Shown here one piece after another: positions 40,501 to 46,114 of a stretch of DNA of 64,000 bases. The DNA is from Anisus vortex. Lineage: Eukaryota > Mollusca > Gastropoda > Planorbidae. Under the pieces are notes generated by a model, which saw nothing but the letters and a program-made list of their open reading frames with translations, was not told the origin of the DNA and ran no database searches. Both the position numbers and the translations under genes were made by a program. Each line of letters opens with the position of its first letter. The first letter of the stretch is position 1. The stretch covers positions 29,449,366 through 29,513,365 of the forward strand of contig OX421507.1 of NCBI GenBank assembly GCA_949126835.1, given 5' to 3'.

Positions 40501-41437
40501 AATATATATATTTATTTACAACTACAACGTCAAGGAAAGGAACTGTTAGAACACAAATCCTGAGTTTGTGCCCAGAACAATAAGGAGACTTCGTGTAATA
40601 CTGAAATATAAGAAATAATAACCAAAGTCTACCCTAGGACGAACGAGAATTATCAACAACATTTACACGGCTCTGACCACAAGGGGATTGTGGTCGTAAC
40701 AATTGAGTGACTTGAGTAATTATTATATAACTTAGACAGACAACTGAGGAGCCGTGAAGTCGTAACTTAATATTGTACTCTTAATGTATTGGGCTCGTAA
40801 CTTAATATTGTACTCTTAATGTATTGGGCTCTGCATTTATTAAAATAAATTTTCATGTATTAATTAATTACTGCCCGTAACGCCGTTGACGTATAGGGTA
40901 GCAACAAAGTCTTTCCATTTTTGTCTTTCACGTGCGACGATTCCGATTGTACCCCAGGAGTGACCAAATTCCTTTTAATTCATGTTTTTACTCGTCTGCG
41001 CCAGGTTACTTTTGGTCGTCCTCTCTTTCTTTTCCCCTTTGGCGTCCAGTGTAGGATTATCTTGCAGATGTTCCCTTCATCCCTTCTCAGCACATATCCA
41101 TCCCATCGCCAGCGTTTTTTCTTTATGATTGTACCCATGTCTTCGTAGCTGCAATGGGACATAGATTCTTTGTTGGATATTTTCTTTGGCCAGCATATTT
41201 GGTATGCCAACCTTTAATGAAAGATTTACAAACATTTTAATATATCTAACATAGGTGTGTGTTTTCTGTGTGTGTGTGGTTGTGTGTGGGTACAATTGAA
41301 GTATTTGTGAAGTCTGATTTGTTGAATTATTTTTCAGAGTCAACGGACCACTCCAGAATTCCGAAGAATTCGCTGATGCATTTCAGTGTCCACAATGTTC
41401 TTACATGAATCCAATAGACAAATGTAACTTTTGGTAG
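4501..41437 (+). CDS. M13 (neprilysin/ECE-like) zinc metallopeptidase, C-terminal part, seven exons
   Basis: M13 enzymes are usually type II membrane or secreted ectopeptidases that cleave small peptides. Seven exons (4501-4552, 11098-11165, 12428-12555, 27573-27638, 29600-29698, 29832-29908, 41338-41437) join without a stop into about 195 residues collinear with the family C-terminus. In order they give [10 protein letters not shown] (family PAGILQPPFF), [10 protein letters not shown] (HExxH zinc ligands and catalytic Glu), a WW...QC...QYGNF segment, GENFAD (third zinc ligand Glu and conserved Asp), [18 protein letters not shown] (counterparts of neprilysin His711 and Arg717) and the terminal CNFW before TAG. 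All introns are GT-AG and all phases agree. The first exon starts inside a codon, so upstream exons exist but were not found in 1-4500. Oddities: the usual Trp-Cys after YAQ reads Leu-Asn-Cys, HEITH reads HEIAH, and one donor is GTTGGT. I see no inactivating change. Orthology to a named gene cannot be assigned. Confidence 0.5.
4553..5187. other. M13 intron sequence, no recognised feature
   Basis: Intron DNA after the first exon. AT-rich, no coding similarity seen. Confidence 0.5.
5188..5420 (+). repeat. Dispersed repeat copy 1
   Basis: This stretch resembles 8217-8400: both contain a run like AAGAGTGG..., then TTTGTAGAAATGACC (GTAGAACTGACC in the other), CTCTTGCAGATATCCATGAT and later TGTGCCAAA...GGCAC...TTTCTTA. 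The two are clearly diverged relatives of an unrecognised element or duplicated intron segment. No intact reading frame is shared. Confidence 0.5.
5630..6125 (-). mobile_element. LINE reverse transcriptase C-terminal fragment
   Basis: Read on the minus strand, frames encode [15 protein letters not shown] and RVARFITGE then LTRVTPII, the L-E-Y-A-x-x-V-W...R-x-A-R-F-I segment that follows the palm in jockey/CR1-type non-LTR retrotransposons. Stops and frameshifts break the frame. The same family recurs at about 10500, 31160, 32340, 43130, 49893, 51050, 52490 and 55005. Confidence 0.5.
6126..6790. other. GC-richer island of unknown nature
   Basis: Positions about 6290-6730 are much richer in G and C than their surroundings. 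A motif near 6683 (CGTTACGCCCTGGACACAAG) recurs slightly changed near 28155 in a second GC-richer island, so both are probably parts of one dispersed repeat. A 118-codon open frame at 6397-6753 has no recognisable similarity and I do not call it a gene. Confidence 0.5.
6791..7600. other. M13 intron sequence, no recognised feature
   Basis: AT-rich intron with short A-rich runs. No exon or element recognised. Confidence 0.5.
7601..7735. repeat. TA-rich microsatellite
   Basis: Two runs of (TA)n flank a mixed AT segment containing TAAACAAAC and TAAATAAATAAATA tracts. Confidence 0.5.
7758..8060 (-). mobile_element. LINE reverse transcriptase palm fragment
   Basis: Minus-strand frames give [13 protein letters not shown], then [17 protein letters not shown] and AKYVGVIIN. 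This is the order FADD...W.M.F.P.KC...NAKYLGV of non-LTR reverse transcriptases. The catalytic FADD reads FAID (GAT changed to ATT), and stops are present, so the copy is dead. It probably belongs to the same family as the C-terminal fragments in this window. Confidence 0.5.
8217..8400 (+). repeat. Dispersed repeat copy 2
   Basis: Diverged relative of 5188-5420, in the same orientation about 3 kb away in the same intron. Confidence 0.5.
8984..10217. mobile_element. hAT-type element nested in the previous one
   Basis: The left terminus CAGGGGTCGACAACC and right GGTTGTCGACCTTTG are inverted repeats. The flanks GCCTAGGC (8976-8983) and GCCTATGC (10218-10225) form an 8-bp target duplication with one mismatch. 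The ~1.2-kb interior is AT-rich with no transposase. Subterminal GGCACGCTGAATGA links it to copies at 32662 and 46115. Confidence 0.5.
10470..10720 (+). mobile_element. LINE C-terminal fragment
   Basis: Frames encode [16 protein letters not shown], matching the [15 protein letters not shown] segment of the copies at 5630 and 43130 but in the opposite orientation. It lies inside the outer hAT element. Confidence 0.5.
11098..11165 (+). CDS. M13 peptidase exon b, HExxH zinc-binding exon
   Basis: The acceptor is TATTTAG. The exon completes the Lys codon and encodes [20 protein letters not shown] and then DK, ending with one base of a Gly codon before GTAGGT. It holds the HEIAH zinc motif with the general-base Glu and the following GFDD, the hallmark of M13. 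The family usually has Thr where this has the second Ala of HEIAH. Confidence 0.5.
11166..12427. other. M13 intron, no recognised feature
   Basis: A 1.26-kb intron between the HExxH exon and the next. A 75-codon open frame at 11694-11921 resembles nothing I know and is left uncalled. Confidence 0.5.
12428..12555 (+). CDS. M13 peptidase exon c
   Basis: The acceptor is TATTCAG and the donor GTATGT. After completing Gly the exon encodes [13 protein letters not shown], then [10 protein letters not shown] and IDQYGNF. This corresponds to the family segment G-x-x-x-D-x-x-G-x-x-x-x-W-W ... F ... QC ... QY. It ends on a codon boundary. The 15-kb intron that follows holds the 54-bp satellite. Confidence 0.5.
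12763..13168 (+). mobile_element. Candidate solo LTR
   Basis: The segment begins TGTACCACCTGG and ends GATTGTACCACA, giving TG...CA ends. Inside it are a TATA-rich block at about 13003-13025 and, about 90 bp later, AATAAA at 13109-13114, the spacing expected for promoter and polyadenylation signal of an LTR. No clear target duplication or second copy is visible, so the call is tentative. Confidence 0.5.
13169..13498. other. M13 intron sequence before the satellite
   Basis: Low-complexity intron with no recognised feature, leading into the 54-bp array. Confidence 0.5.
13499..27250. repeat. 54-bp satellite filling an M13 intron, ~245 copies
   Basis: The unit is 54 bp: a pyrimidine block (CCACCTCTCTCTTCTGC), then ATTCTTGGCTACTTCACTGT, then ACATTCTAAAATATATT. 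A 52-bp form lacks one CT. Recurrent variants are GGATTC for GCATTC, TTCAACC for TTCCACC, and CTCTAT for CTCTCT. Units are nearly identical from about 13.5 to 25.4 kb and clearly more diverged at 26.0-27.25 kb. It is interrupted at 25479-25987 by a LINE tail. Because 54 is a multiple of three and the unit lacks stops in several frames, frames of up to 1,698 codons run through it on + and shorter ones on -; they predict only an 18-residue repeat and I do not treat them as genes. Confidence 0.5.
25479..25987 (-). mobile_element. LINE 3' fragment inserted in the 54-bp array
   Basis: On the minus strand it encodes [20 protein letters not shown], then [22 protein letters not shown] sequence and [11 protein letters not shown], the C-terminal tail of CR1/L2-type LINE polyproteins. 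The expected [11 protein letters not shown] tail follows in another frame, so there is a frameshift. Its 3' end is an (AAT)n tract at about 25482-25520, typical of a LINE tail. Satellite units resume directly on the other side. Confidence 0.5.
27251..27572. repeat. CA-rich low-complexity tract
   Basis: ACACAC-rich, with a short GCGCGCGCC block near 27497. It ends just upstream of the ENxAD exon acceptor. Confidence 0.5.
27573..27638 (+). CDS. M13 peptidase exon d, ENxAD exon
   Basis: The exon is 22 codons, phase 0 at both ends: [20 protein letters not shown] and then YK. It matches the family NG-x-x-TLGEN-x-AD-x-GGL-x-x-AY. The Glu of GEN is the third zinc ligand and the Asp of AD orients the first zinc His. 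Asn-Val-Ala replaces the more common Gly-Gly. The acceptor is ATTTTTAG; the donor GTTGGT is weaker than the others. Confidence 0.5.
27639..28282. other. GC-richer island of unknown nature
   Basis: Includes a C run near 27846 and a motif near 28155 related to the island at 6290-6730. A 129-codon open frame at 27749-28138 has no recognisable similarity and is not called. Confidence 0.5.
28283..28841. repeat. 50-bp tandem array, ~11 copies
   Basis: The unit is 50 bp, including GTGTCTGCCC and TACGCTGTCAGTTCTGATTT. The first half carries GCGACC...TGTGTACG and the second half GCGCTC...TAAGTACG, a clean switch near 28586 that suggests two successive rounds of expansion. It lies in an M13 intron. 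Confidence 0.5.
28842..29599. other. M13 intron sequence, no recognised feature
   Basis: AT-rich intron leading to exon e. Confidence 0.5.
29600..29698 (+). CDS. M13 peptidase exon e
   Basis: The exon is 33 codons between CTGCAG and GTAATG, phase 0 at both ends. It encodes [19 protein letters not shown] followed by [14 protein letters not shown]. This is the family segment AYKAY...LPGL...T..QLFF.SFAQ. Confidence 0.5.
29832..29908 (+). CDS. M13 peptidase exon f, His/Arg active-site exon
   Basis: The exon is 77 nt between ATCCACAG and GTAATT, only 133 bp after the previous exon. It encodes [20 protein letters not shown] and then AEGKF, ending with two bases of Arg. EIHAEGKFR corresponds to neprilysin DVHSPGNFR, whose His stabilises the transition state and whose Arg binds substrate backbone. 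The Trp of the usual Trp-Cys at the start is absent and the Cys is one place later. Confidence 0.5.
29909..30454. other. M13 intron sequence, no recognised feature
   Basis: AT-rich start of the 11.4-kb last intron. Includes short TTCATTATATG repeats near 30000-30050. Confidence 0.5.
30455..31015 (+). pseudogene. hAT transposase remnant (ZMYM1/DUF4371-like)
   Basis: Frames encode [16 protein letters not shown], then an open stretch with [16 protein letters not shown] and [20 protein letters not shown]. The S-D-T-R-W-E-A motif and the F-R-x-x-x-F-N-x-x-x-D-x-x segment are typical of the central and C-terminal parts of hAT transposases of the ZMYM1-like group. Several stops and a frame change separate the parts, and neither the start nor the C-terminal dimerisation region is visible. 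It is a broken fragment inside the last M13 intron. Confidence 0.5.
31150..31460 (+). mobile_element. LINE C-terminal and 3' end fragment
   Basis: The sequence carries the AAGACAAACACACTTTTC... and CAAGAGACATTCGGGCATGA segments shared with the 43130 copy. It ends with the TCTTTAAAGAAGGAGCGTCT tail that is also near 43070 (inverted), 47550, 50080 and 51235. Frames are broken. Confidence 0.5.
31612..31913. mobile_element. hAT-type miniature element with perfect 8-bp TSD
   Basis: Left end CGGGACCGGCTCTAGG and right end TAAGCCAGCACTG are imperfect inverted termini of the CAGGGCCGGC type. The exact direct repeat TCTGCTGA flanks it at 31604-31611 and 31914-31921. The inside is non-coding, with GCGCCCTAGG motifs near both ends. 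Confidence 0.5.
31914..32339. other. Intron sequence with a possible element end
   Basis: About 32205-32285 has a GGCGG-type GC-rich segment ending TTAATCCGGCCCTG that resembles a transposon terminus. I could not pair it with a left end or target duplication. Confidence 0.5.
32340..32645 (-). mobile_element. LINE C-terminal fragment
   Basis: Minus-strand copy of the family at 5630, 43130 and 55005, sharing the segment that contains TTTAGTGATTTAG, GGCGTTACTCTTCTCAGTGT and GATGATGCATATTC. It is broken by stops and ends next to the hAT-type element at 32662. Confidence 0.5.
32662..32857. mobile_element. hAT-type miniature element
   Basis: Left end CAGGCGTCGGTAACC and right end GGTTGCCGACCTATG are inverted termini. 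The flanks CTCTAGGT (32654-32661) and CTTTAGGT (32858-32865) form an 8-bp duplication with one mismatch. The interior GGCACGCTGAACGAATCAGA matches the element at 8984 and the repeated part of 46115-47030. Confidence 0.5.
32895..34122. repeat. 19-bp tandem array, ~65 copies
   Basis: The unit is TAACTTTGGACCATCGGRG (19 bp). Since 19 is not a multiple of three and the minus strand has no stop in any phase, all three minus frames are open and read a 19-residue period; these are artefacts. The array abuts broken integrase coding sequence of the Gmr1-like element on its right side. Confidence 0.5.
34160..34897 (-). CDS. Integrase of Gmr1-like retrotransposon, truncated
   Basis: The frame has 245 codons; the Met is only the first in the open stretch, since the linker upstream belongs to the same polyprotein in another frame. 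Residues about 34-102 form the HHCC zinc finger, ending in CMICQ. Inside it, AAHTIPL is repeated five times in a row by 21-bp duplications. The catalytic triad is visible: Asp132 (VDIIGPL), Asp192 (SDNGTQF) and Glu228 (NGAVERANQ), giving D-x35-E. A TAA after VVEDN ends the frame; about 14 further codons still resemble integrase before the 19-bp array begins. The C-terminal part of the domain is missing. Confidence 0.5.
   Translation of the reverse strand: MKEVLVRYEVNDNKMNYQIVMPSKLRELVLKAAHTIPLAAHTIPLAAHTIPLAAHTIPLAAHTIPLAAHMGLNKTYKRICKHFYWPRMRKEVKEYIKGCMICQKYNNIGAKHKAPLQPMELALRPFQKVAVDIIGPLNTVSSRKQRYVLTIVDFCSRWIEAIPLKEITAESVCHALLGVFTKFGFPGIILSDNGTQFRSQLTASFARMLQITQIFSARYHPQSNGAVERANQTIKVMLKKVVEDN
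34954..35241 (-). pseudogene. Protease-integrase linker of the Gmr1-like element
   Basis: This lies in the same frame as the gag-protease frame and is separated from it by one TAA at 35242-35244. It contains NVMTRSQ and [11 protein letters not shown], motifs that join protease to integrase in Gmr1-type polyproteins. Near 34970 the frame must shift by one base to continue into the integrase frame, and a TAG follows at 34954. Confidence 0.5.
35242..37083 (-). CDS. Gag-protease polyprotein of Gmr1-like retrotransposon
   Basis: The frame encodes 613 residues. Residues ~25-102 are a highly charged Lys/Glu/Arg coiled coil. Residues ~135-300 look like a retrotransposon Gag capsid region. [14 protein letters not shown] at 341-354 is a CCHC zinc knuckle, followed by a basic Arg/Asn-rich stretch. 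LRDSGCSTV at ~467-474 is the aspartic protease active site with Asp-Ser-Gly in place of Asp-Thr-Gly. [14 protein letters not shown] (~511) and LILGNIPGI (~531) match the conserved protease end of Gmr1-type elements in fish. The frame is intact, surprisingly well kept for a truncated copy. Open frames on the opposite strand are shadows. Confidence 0.5.
   Translation of the reverse strand: MIMKNKMDIWIRRGKEFGIPKADLMEFVEKRMAEERIREEKEREKEKIKKEEEKIKKEEEKSMKERERIDQERREKEQREHELRMRQMELEHSILLEREKQKTNSLTQETNNVTLGNRNNNGASKSIKVQAYDKSESIDKFLKVFETQMKINNVLENDWKVHLFQAIKSSLRETMACIVNVETLSYQELKAKLLVHFSKTEEHYRMQFHKTIVMKSDDPHIFVNNLKTSLVNWIEMTGIAKGDYNALIELLLIDRVLEIASSELYTFIKERKVHNQIELIRALSDFKDSRPNQELSRSKEEGVINLFAMRISRPMRNLSLPGRFSNQDRFRNNRRLATGACWECGNVGHKRIDCKLRVHEDRRDSNRNGRDGYNRRGENRQARSDKYKQNHRNDDKHVRSKRRDAKCNVLHTQDSSPDGSPQPVNRASDKHEKKGGDENTLGAMLESKGLLILYPAIVNNCTTYVLRDSGCSTVMADRKLVKEEHMSREKERIKLGDGKTIECNTALIDIDTPWITGRVKALILKSPVASLILGNIPGIVQDNHDVVLEKWLKGKRELNLKLSDKQIIGSMQDMKIKEEEIDIVKSWNGTQNMGEYINNLEKVLKENKIDRNQ
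37084..39247 (-). other. Leader of the Gmr1-like element
   Basis: Non-coding DNA between the gag start and the candidate LTR. 38810-39010 holds loosely repeated GGCTTC...CAGCTCCTGG/CAACTTCTGG segments on the + strand. Next to the LTR the minus strand reads TTTGGTGGCAGATTCG, a possible primer-binding site because TGG matches a tRNA CCA end; the tRNA is not identified. Confidence 0.5.
39248..39606 (-). repeat. Candidate 5' LTR of the Gmr1-like element
   Basis: On the minus strand it begins TGTTATAGATATTATAG and ends GTCCTGTGACA, giving TGT...ACA ends at a position consistent with a 5' LTR about 2.2 kb before gag. No second copy is present in the window, so the borders cannot be confirmed by comparison. 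Confidence 0.5.
39607..40760. other. M13 intron sequence, no recognised feature
   Basis: AT-rich, with a poly-C tract near 40385. A 20-bp segment TATCAACAACATTTACAC recurs near 40430 and 40652. Confidence 0.5.
40761..40830. repeat. 35-bp tandem duplication
   Basis: CGTAACTTAATATTG...GGGCT occurs twice back to back (40761-40795, 40796-40830) with no mismatch. Confidence 0.5.
40864..41215 (-). mobile_element. LINE (RTE-like) C-terminal fragment
   Basis: On the minus strand a frame gives [12 protein letters not shown] and [17 protein letters not shown], the R-W-x-G-H-V-x-R...G-x-R-x-R-G-R-P-x-x-T-W tail of RTE-type LINE polyproteins. After a frameshift it continues [20 protein letters not shown] and VATLYVNG before TAA at 40864-40866. 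It ends only about 120 bp before the terminal M13 exon. Confidence 0.5.
41338..41437 (+). CDS. M13 peptidase terminal exon
   Basis: The acceptor is ATTTTTCAG. The first base completes Arg; the exon then encodes [32 protein letters not shown] and TAG. This is the canonical M13 ending (V.G...N...F..AF.C...S.MNP...C..W). An AATAAA overlaps the exon end at 41438-41443 and another lies at 41598-41603, a more plausible polyadenylation signal. Confidence 0.5.
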
Positions 41438-41815
41438 AATAAAAAAAGTAACACTTTCGTTTTTTTTTCTTTAATTGTAATTTAATTATTTTTTTAATGT
41501 TGCGCATTCTACAAAAAAAAAAAAAAACAGAGCTTTTATTCTAATCTGGAAAGTGTTTTTTTTTATTATTAAAAATAATTGATACCAAATGTGCTAAAAT
41601 AAACACTTGAAATTATAATGATCAATGCTGACTTGTTATTGTATTATTTACTTATATTGTTATACAGTTATTAGTTACGTTGTTATGTCTTGCTTAGGCC
41701 AACTAAACTGTCGTTATGTCATTCTTAATTAAGTTGATTTGTTTTGCTTACCTAATTACTTAGTTCAGTTAGTATGTTTTGCTGTGTTTTTCTTAGTCCA
41801 GATGTTGTGTGATAT
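41438..41815 (+). other. Probable M13 3' untranslated region and downstream flank
   Basis: AATAAA occurs at 41438-41443 and 41598-41603. The second, with an AT-rich context, is the likelier polyadenylation signal. No other feature recognised. Confidence 0.5.
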
Positions 41816-42538
41816 GTATTTCAGTGATTGATTGAAGTCAATAAGTCCATTGCTACGTTCCCTCATTATTGTATTTCAGTGATTGATTGAAGTCAATAAG
41901 TCCATTGCTACGTTCCCTCATTATTGTATTTCATTGATTGATTGAAGTCAATAAGTCCATTGCTACGTTCCCTCATTATTGTATTTCATTGATTGATTGA
42001 AGTCAATAAGTCCATCGCTACGTTCCCTCATTATTGTATTTCAGTGATTGATTGAAGTCAATAAGTCCATCGCTACGTTCCCTCATTATTGTATTTCAGT
42101 GATTGATTGAAGTCAATAAGTCCATTGCTACGTTCCCTCATTATTGTATTTCATTGATTGATTGAAGTCAATAAGTCCATTGCTACGTTCCCTCATTATT
42201 GTATTTCAGTGATTGATTGAAGTCAATAAGTCCATTGCTACGTTCCCTCATTATTGTATTTCAGTGATTGATTGAAGTCAATAAGTCCATTGCTACGTTC
42301 CCTCATTATTGTATTTCAGTGATTGATTGAAGTCAATAAGTCCATTGCTACGTTCCCTCATTATTGTATTTCAGTGATTGATTGAAGTCAATAAGTCCAT
42401 TGCTACGTTCCCTCATTATTGTATTTCAGTGATTGATTGAAGTCAATAAGTCCATTGCTACGTTCCCTCATTATTGTATTTCATTGATTGATTGAAGTCA
42501 ATAAGTCCATTGCTACGTTCCCTCATTATTGTATTTCA
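41816..42538. repeat. 55-bp tandem array, ~13 copies
   Basis: The unit is 55 bp (starts GTATTTCAGTGATTGATTGA, then AGTCAATAAGTCCATTGCTA). Copies differ almost only at CAG/CAT and ATTG/ATCG positions. It starts about 380 bp after the M13 stop codon. Confidence 0.5.
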
Positions 42539-43055
42539 CGCTTATGCTATTATTTATCTCCTCAGTTAATGACACATCATTAATATATTTTTTTTATAGA
42601 CTAAATGAGACACAATCTCTCTTAAAGTTTAATCTACAGAAAAACACAACAAAAAAACAACAACAAAAAACAACAAACAAACACTACATCTATTTTAGTT
42701 TTCAACAATATAAGCATTTAGCAGAAAAACTGCAATTGTACTCTATTATAAAATGTATTCATATGCTTTACTGTTTTTTTTCTATTCTATTCATTTTCTT
42801 TTGTAAAGTTCACATTAAATGTCATAAATGTACAAGGCTGAATACTCATGTTGTTTTCTTAGAGTAACAATAATTTTCAAAAGCTTCAAATGTTACACAA
42901 AATTTCATAAGTAAGCGACAATCTCGCGTATTCGACTGACCATAAGGCTTCTATTACTACGGGGTTCACTGTGTTAACATAATTTGACCAAAAAAGGAAA
43001 GCTCCCCTTAACTAGTAATTAAAGAAATGGCTTTACTTTGATCTTATCTAATATA
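42539..43055. other. AT-rich sequence without recognised feature
   Basis: Includes a CAACAA-rich stretch near 42645-42680. No gene recognised. Confidence 0.5.
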
Positions 43056-43690
43056 TTACAGACGCTTCTTCTAAAAAGAAGATTACTGCGTCCTACGCTC
43101 ATTCGTGGTCCGAGTCTAGTATTGCATCTTTATTGTTTTAAATGATGTTAAGTTACTTGTTTTCCTGTTTTGTTCAGGCAACTCATTCCATGCCCGAATG
43201 CCACTCGTGAAGAAATAGTAATTATATGCATCTGTTCCGCATAAGGGATATGGAAAGTGTTTTTGTCATTACGTTTACCTGAGCATTGCAACATTATTGC
43301 AGTTATTGGGTTGTATTTCTAAATTAGAGTTTAATGCCTTATGAATTATTAGTATATTACTCTTTGCCCATCTGTCCTCTGTCTGGTGTTTCTAGGTTTA
43401 GTGATTTGATTATTGGTGTTACTCTTGTCAGTTGTGAATATTCGCTAGTTATGAACCTTGCAGTTCTTCTCTTCATTTGTTCCAATTTTCAAATGTCTTC
43501 TTTAGTTAATTGGTGCCATAAAAATGATGCATATTCTAGTATTGGCCTAATCAATGTGAGATTTTAGTTTTATATTCTTATTACATTTATAAAAGTTCCC
43601 TTTTATGAATCCAAATGTTTTGTTTGTTTTTTTCATTATCCTGTACTTTCATTAATATAATGATTCCAAGATAATTTATCATTTATTACT
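43056..43690 (-). mobile_element. LINE C-terminal fragment, best-preserved copy of its family here
   Basis: Minus-strand frames encode RRTARFITSEYSQLTRVTPI and then IKSLNLET, the region after the reverse transcriptase palm. The HNKAL-type repeat and the tail TCTTCTTTTTAGAAGAAG near 43070 (3' end) follow. Frames are broken. Confidence 0.5.
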
Positions 43691-44181
43691 TATAAGTACT
43701 GACGAGAAATGGTGCTTGGCGGGCCGGTCGTGGTGTTTTCGACGCCCATGATGGTGTTTAAGGGCGGAAAGATTTATGTTTTTTTCTCGTTTTTTATTTG
43801 TTTGTTTTTTTTGTAATTTTTTTGTTTGGTGGATTTTTTACAGGGTGATTCACAAAAAAAGGCGCCGTTTACAATGCAACGGGTGCTGAGGTTATGGACA
43901 TAGTTTCCGTTAATGCGACGTATGGGGTCGCAGGTTCGTCCGTTGTACGGTCAGGGGTCAAAGACAACTGGCCATTTGGGCTGTCGGGAATGTGAATGTC
44001 GCAGTAGCCCCACAGTTGGGCCATCAGGGTTTCGACACTTGTTGTGGTTGCCGTGACCACCTGGGGAAGTGCCGCCTTGGTTGTACGCCCATTCCCTGTA
44101 AGTTACCAGGATATGTTGGTAAGGGTAGAATTGCGTCCCCTTTTGACAGATGTAACCTTCCTGTGTGTGATCTAGTTACCT
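43691..44181. other. GC-richer segment of unknown nature
   Basis: About 43850-44160 is richer in G and C than its surroundings. Short open frames on both strands lack recognisable motifs. It may be part of a transposon; I cannot name it. Confidence 0.5.
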
Positions 44182-44536
44182 AGTCGGAACAAATTGATCA
44201 TAAGGGTTGATGAAACAGCGTTCTTCAGTTTATGTGGCCACGGCATACTAGGAGATTCGTGGCCAGAACAATGCCAAGTTTTTTTTACCTCATTCTAAGT
44301 CCATTAGAAATGTGTATGTCATGGCCACAGAATCTCTTGAACGCTACTTCACCTGCCCTATGGATCAATTTGGTCCAACAGGTTACTTTACTTTCCTTCT
44401 GCGCTAAACAAAGTTGTCATTTAAATAAAATAAATTTAAACATTGACTTTCCGGCTCTTGACACAATGCTTATTAATTTTATAGAAATCCTAGTTCAGCG
44501 AATTCATTTGCAAAAGGTTGCGAACCCCAGCTCTAT
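44182..44536. repeat. Dispersed repeat fragments
   Basis: 44185-44225 resembles 44950-44995 (shared AAATTGATC...ATAAGG...GAA-CA-CGTTCT pattern). GCAAAAGGTTGCGAACCCCA near 44510 resembles a hAT-type right end. No complete element can be delimited. Confidence 0.5.
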
Positions 44537-44544
44537 ACAACCAT

Positions 44545-44726
44545 CAGGGGCGAAGCCACAAGGGGGCTAAGAAGGGCTAAGCCTTCCCTAGAATTAAAAA
44601 AAATGGTTTTCAACTGATTTTTTACAAAATAGGTACTAAATTCGCAAAAAAATTGGTAAATCTTTGTCACACAAAAGTTCAGCCCCCCCCCCCACCCCCT
44701 GGAAAAAATGTCTGGCTTCGCCCCTG
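44545..44726. mobile_element. hAT-type miniature element, 182 bp
   Basis: Termini CAGGGGCGAAGCCAC and CTGGCTTCGCCCCTG are inverted with one mismatch. The flanks ACAACCAT (44537-44544) and ACAACCAC (44727-44734) form an 8-bp duplication with one mismatch. Non-coding. Confidence 0.5.
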
Positions 44727-44734
44727 ACAACCAC

Positions 44735-46106
44735 TATCACTGTCTATCTCGTCAAGAATCTGAGTCGAGTGAATTCGAAATATAGTCTACGCCAGCCAAC
44801 GCCAGCCGACCATAAGAAAATTGACAACAATTGAAGAAGAATTTATTGATTACAGCAGTGTAAATGGTAATCATACAAACTGATTAGTTAATGTAATAAT
44901 TAGAACCTTACAAAAAAAATTGTTTAGTTATATAATAAAAGAAAGTATCCCGTCGGACCAAATTGATCCATAAGGCCGGTGAAGCATCGTTCTACTATTG
45001 GGAAACTGGTGAAGTTATATAATATTTACATAATATTGAACTATTTTCATATAGTTTGATAATACAACAATTATAAATGTTAAATAAAATTGTATAACCT
45101 TATATCCATACGCATAATTATACAAATACATAAAATGGATACATTATCAATTAATGTTTCTTCACTGTAAATGTACATTTTAAATCACCTTTTTAGCCAT
45201 TAGCTTGTTTTCATTAGTTCATATTTACTTCTTTTAATAATGTGTTAATTTTATTAGACTAGGCCTATATATTTTTTGAACAGCCATATTAAGGCTAGTT
45301 TGGAATAGCACCCCGCACCCTGAAATAAAATGTAAATTTAAAATAAACAGATGTCTGGGCATGCTAAATGTAATCGCATGGATATAGGCGATATATAAAA
45401 AATACTTTTTATTAAAATCAGGCTTTTGTTATCCTAAATGTATATTACTAAAATATGTGTTTGTGTTATTGATTACTTGTTTAGTATTTACACATGTCTT
45501 CTTTAGATCTCTAACAAAATCAGTAGAATCTGTGTAAAATCATGTTACGTTATTATCACTGTTTATTATATTAAATTTTAGTTTTAGTATTTACATTGTT
45601 TTAAATCGCACTCTCGTTTTTTTTTTAAACTCTAGCCTATTCAGATTAAATTATTTCTTTTGATGCCTACATATTTTTTCCTTCTCATGCCATATTTATG
45701 AAATTGTATGTAGGCCTAATACATTTCCTATTACATTTCTAGATTATGTATGATTCCTGTTTAAATTAAAAAAATCTGAAATGTAAATTAAAAGATCTAT
45801 TTTTAGTACGCTTTACTTTCAAATGGTGAAAAAATAACAATAACAGAACGATAACTCTTGTCTATTAGAAGTAAACGTTTTGTTTGAGTTTTCTCCCTTA
45901 TAATTTTCTTTGTCTTAATATGTTATACAGAAGGAGGCAGGTTTACAATTATACTTGGCAGTACGGAGTAAGTCTACTAAACTCAACACAAGCCGACCAT
46001 CACGTCAATAACAAAAAGACGAAATACATAACATGTGTATCTTATATTTATTAATACAATAAAATATGAAAAAAAAAATAATTAATATTAGAGCCACTTG
46101 TAAGTT
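44735..46106. other. AT-rich sequence without recognised feature
   Basis: No gene, array or delimitable element seen apart from the short repeat at 44950-44995. Confidence 0.5.
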
Positions 46107-46114
46107 ATCTAATG

